This document shows, piece after piece, positions 22,175 through 22,436 of a stretch of 22,436 nt of DNA. Where the stretch lies: NCBI GenBank assembly GCA_050743265.1, contig JBOGEN010000058.1, positions 1-22,436 of the forward strand, in the 5' to 3' direction. How positions within the stretch are numbered: position 1 is the stretch's first letter; each line of letters begins with the position of its first letter. Source of the DNA: JBOGEN01 sp050743265 (GTDB lineage Bacteria; Actinomycetota; Actinomycetes; JBOGEN01). The position numbers and the translations under genes are program-made. The notes below the pieces were generated by a model that saw only the letters and a program-made list of their open reading frames with translations, made no database searches and was not told the DNA's origin.

Positions 22175-22276
22175 GTCGAAAGGGACGGAGCACCGTACGG
22201 CAAGCCCGTCGCGTACCGCGTGCACCATGACGCGGACGCGCCGTCCTCCCTGCTCGTGCCCGTGATGCGTGGCTGA
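22175..22276 (+). other. Possible coding remnant, no start codon
   Basis: An open stretch of 33 codons between a TGA (22172) and a TGA (22274) reads ERDGAPYGKPVAYRVHHDAD and ends SSLLVPVMRG. The composition looks protein-like, but there is no start or ribosome site and I do not recognise the family. It may be the tail of another broken gene. Confidence 0.2.
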
Positions 22277-22329
22277 CAGCCCGGTACGCCCTCCAGGCCA
22301 GCCCGTGCCCTCCTCGGGGAACGGCACGA

Positions 22330-22410
22330 TGCCCCTGCCCGGTAGGACAGGGGCACCGCTGCCCGGGAGTGGGCGGAAACCGCCCGCTGCCGGTCTCGGC
22401 GACTCCCGGG
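22330..22410. repeat. Cluster of GC-rich hairpins near the window end
   Basis: Two structures: 22330-22337 pairs with 22348-22355 (TGCCCCTG/CAGGGGCA); and CCCGGGAGT (22362-22370) pairs perfectly with ACTCCCGGG (22402-22410), enclosing or competing with an inner hairpin GGGCGG-AAA-CCGCCC (22371-22385). A run of six C (22412-22417) and a small palindrome ACTCGTGCGAGT (22418-22429) follow. They could be terminators or a structured RNA cut by the window edge. Bases 22277-22436 hold no gene I can support. Confidence 0.4.
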
Positions 22411-22436
22411 TCCCCCCACTCGTGCGAGTCCCGGAG

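Noticed and set aside
22330..22436. 6C RNA or tRNA at the window end.
   Set aside because: Only one C6 run is present and it is not in a clear hairpin loop; no cloverleaf or T-loop sequence could be found.
1..22436. CRISPR arrays, insertion sequences, phage or integrative element genes, attachment sites.
   Set aside because: No regularly spaced repeats, transposase, integrase or direct-repeat boundaries were seen. The layout is ordinary chromosomal synteny plus a Tad operon.

Overview
The window is very GC-rich, with GTG starts, four-base ATGA/GTGA gene overlaps and several apparently leaderless promoters. It carries PimB', a mannosyltransferase of phosphatidylinositol mannoside synthesis. 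Together these point to a chromosomal segment of a high-GC Gram-positive actinomycete; genus cannot be settled from sequence alone. No insertion sequence, phage gene, CRISPR array, rRNA or tRNA was seen.

Left part (1-11075) is a conserved actinobacterial neighbourhood. In Mycobacterium tuberculosis, trpD, a DEDDh/GIY-YIG nuclease (Rv2191), an NlpC/P60 hydrolase (Rv2190c) and pimB' (Rv2188c) lie in the same order. Here it reads: 3' end of trpD (+); a leftward group of DEDDh/UvrC-like nuclease, rhomboid protease and stand-alone Lrp ligand-binding domain (-); then rightward a zinc-ribbon-like protein, a coiled-coil NYN-domain protein, a 62-residue Cys-rich protein, a secreted NlpC/P60 endopeptidase, two membrane metallopeptidases (an HExxH peptidase-MA-like protein and an M48 protein) and pimB'. 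Two promoters, one for the DEDDh nuclease and one for the 62-residue protein, match the core and spacing of the PafBC (LexA-independent, RecA-NDp) DNA-damage promoter.

Middle part (11290-19651) is a complete-looking Tad/Flp (type IVb) pilus operon on the plus strand: two Flp pilins, TadE-like and TadG-like pseudopilins, CpaB, CpaE, CpaF ATPase, TadB and TadC. TadB is fused behind a secreted von Willebrand A domain with an intact MIDAS. Strong hairpins separate pimB' from the Tad genes and flp1 from flp2; the second probably sets a high pilin-to-machinery ratio. No prepilin peptidase is encoded here. An isoprenylcysteine-methyltransferase-like membrane protein follows TadC by 2 bases.

Right part (20332-22436) is a decaying ECF41 sigma-factor module. 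A perfect ECF41 promoter (TGTCACA, 16-base spacer, CGTC) precedes a NAD-dependent epimerase/oxidoreductase, the usual kind of ECF41 target. The sigma gene directly downstream is broken by two stop codons, an internal deletion that removes the WLPEP-bearing linker, and two frameshifts. The epimerase has itself lost its last residues to a one-base deletion. The window ends in GC-rich hairpins with no recognisable gene.

The two most notable findings are the orphaned ECF41 regulon and the pair of PafBC-like promoters.
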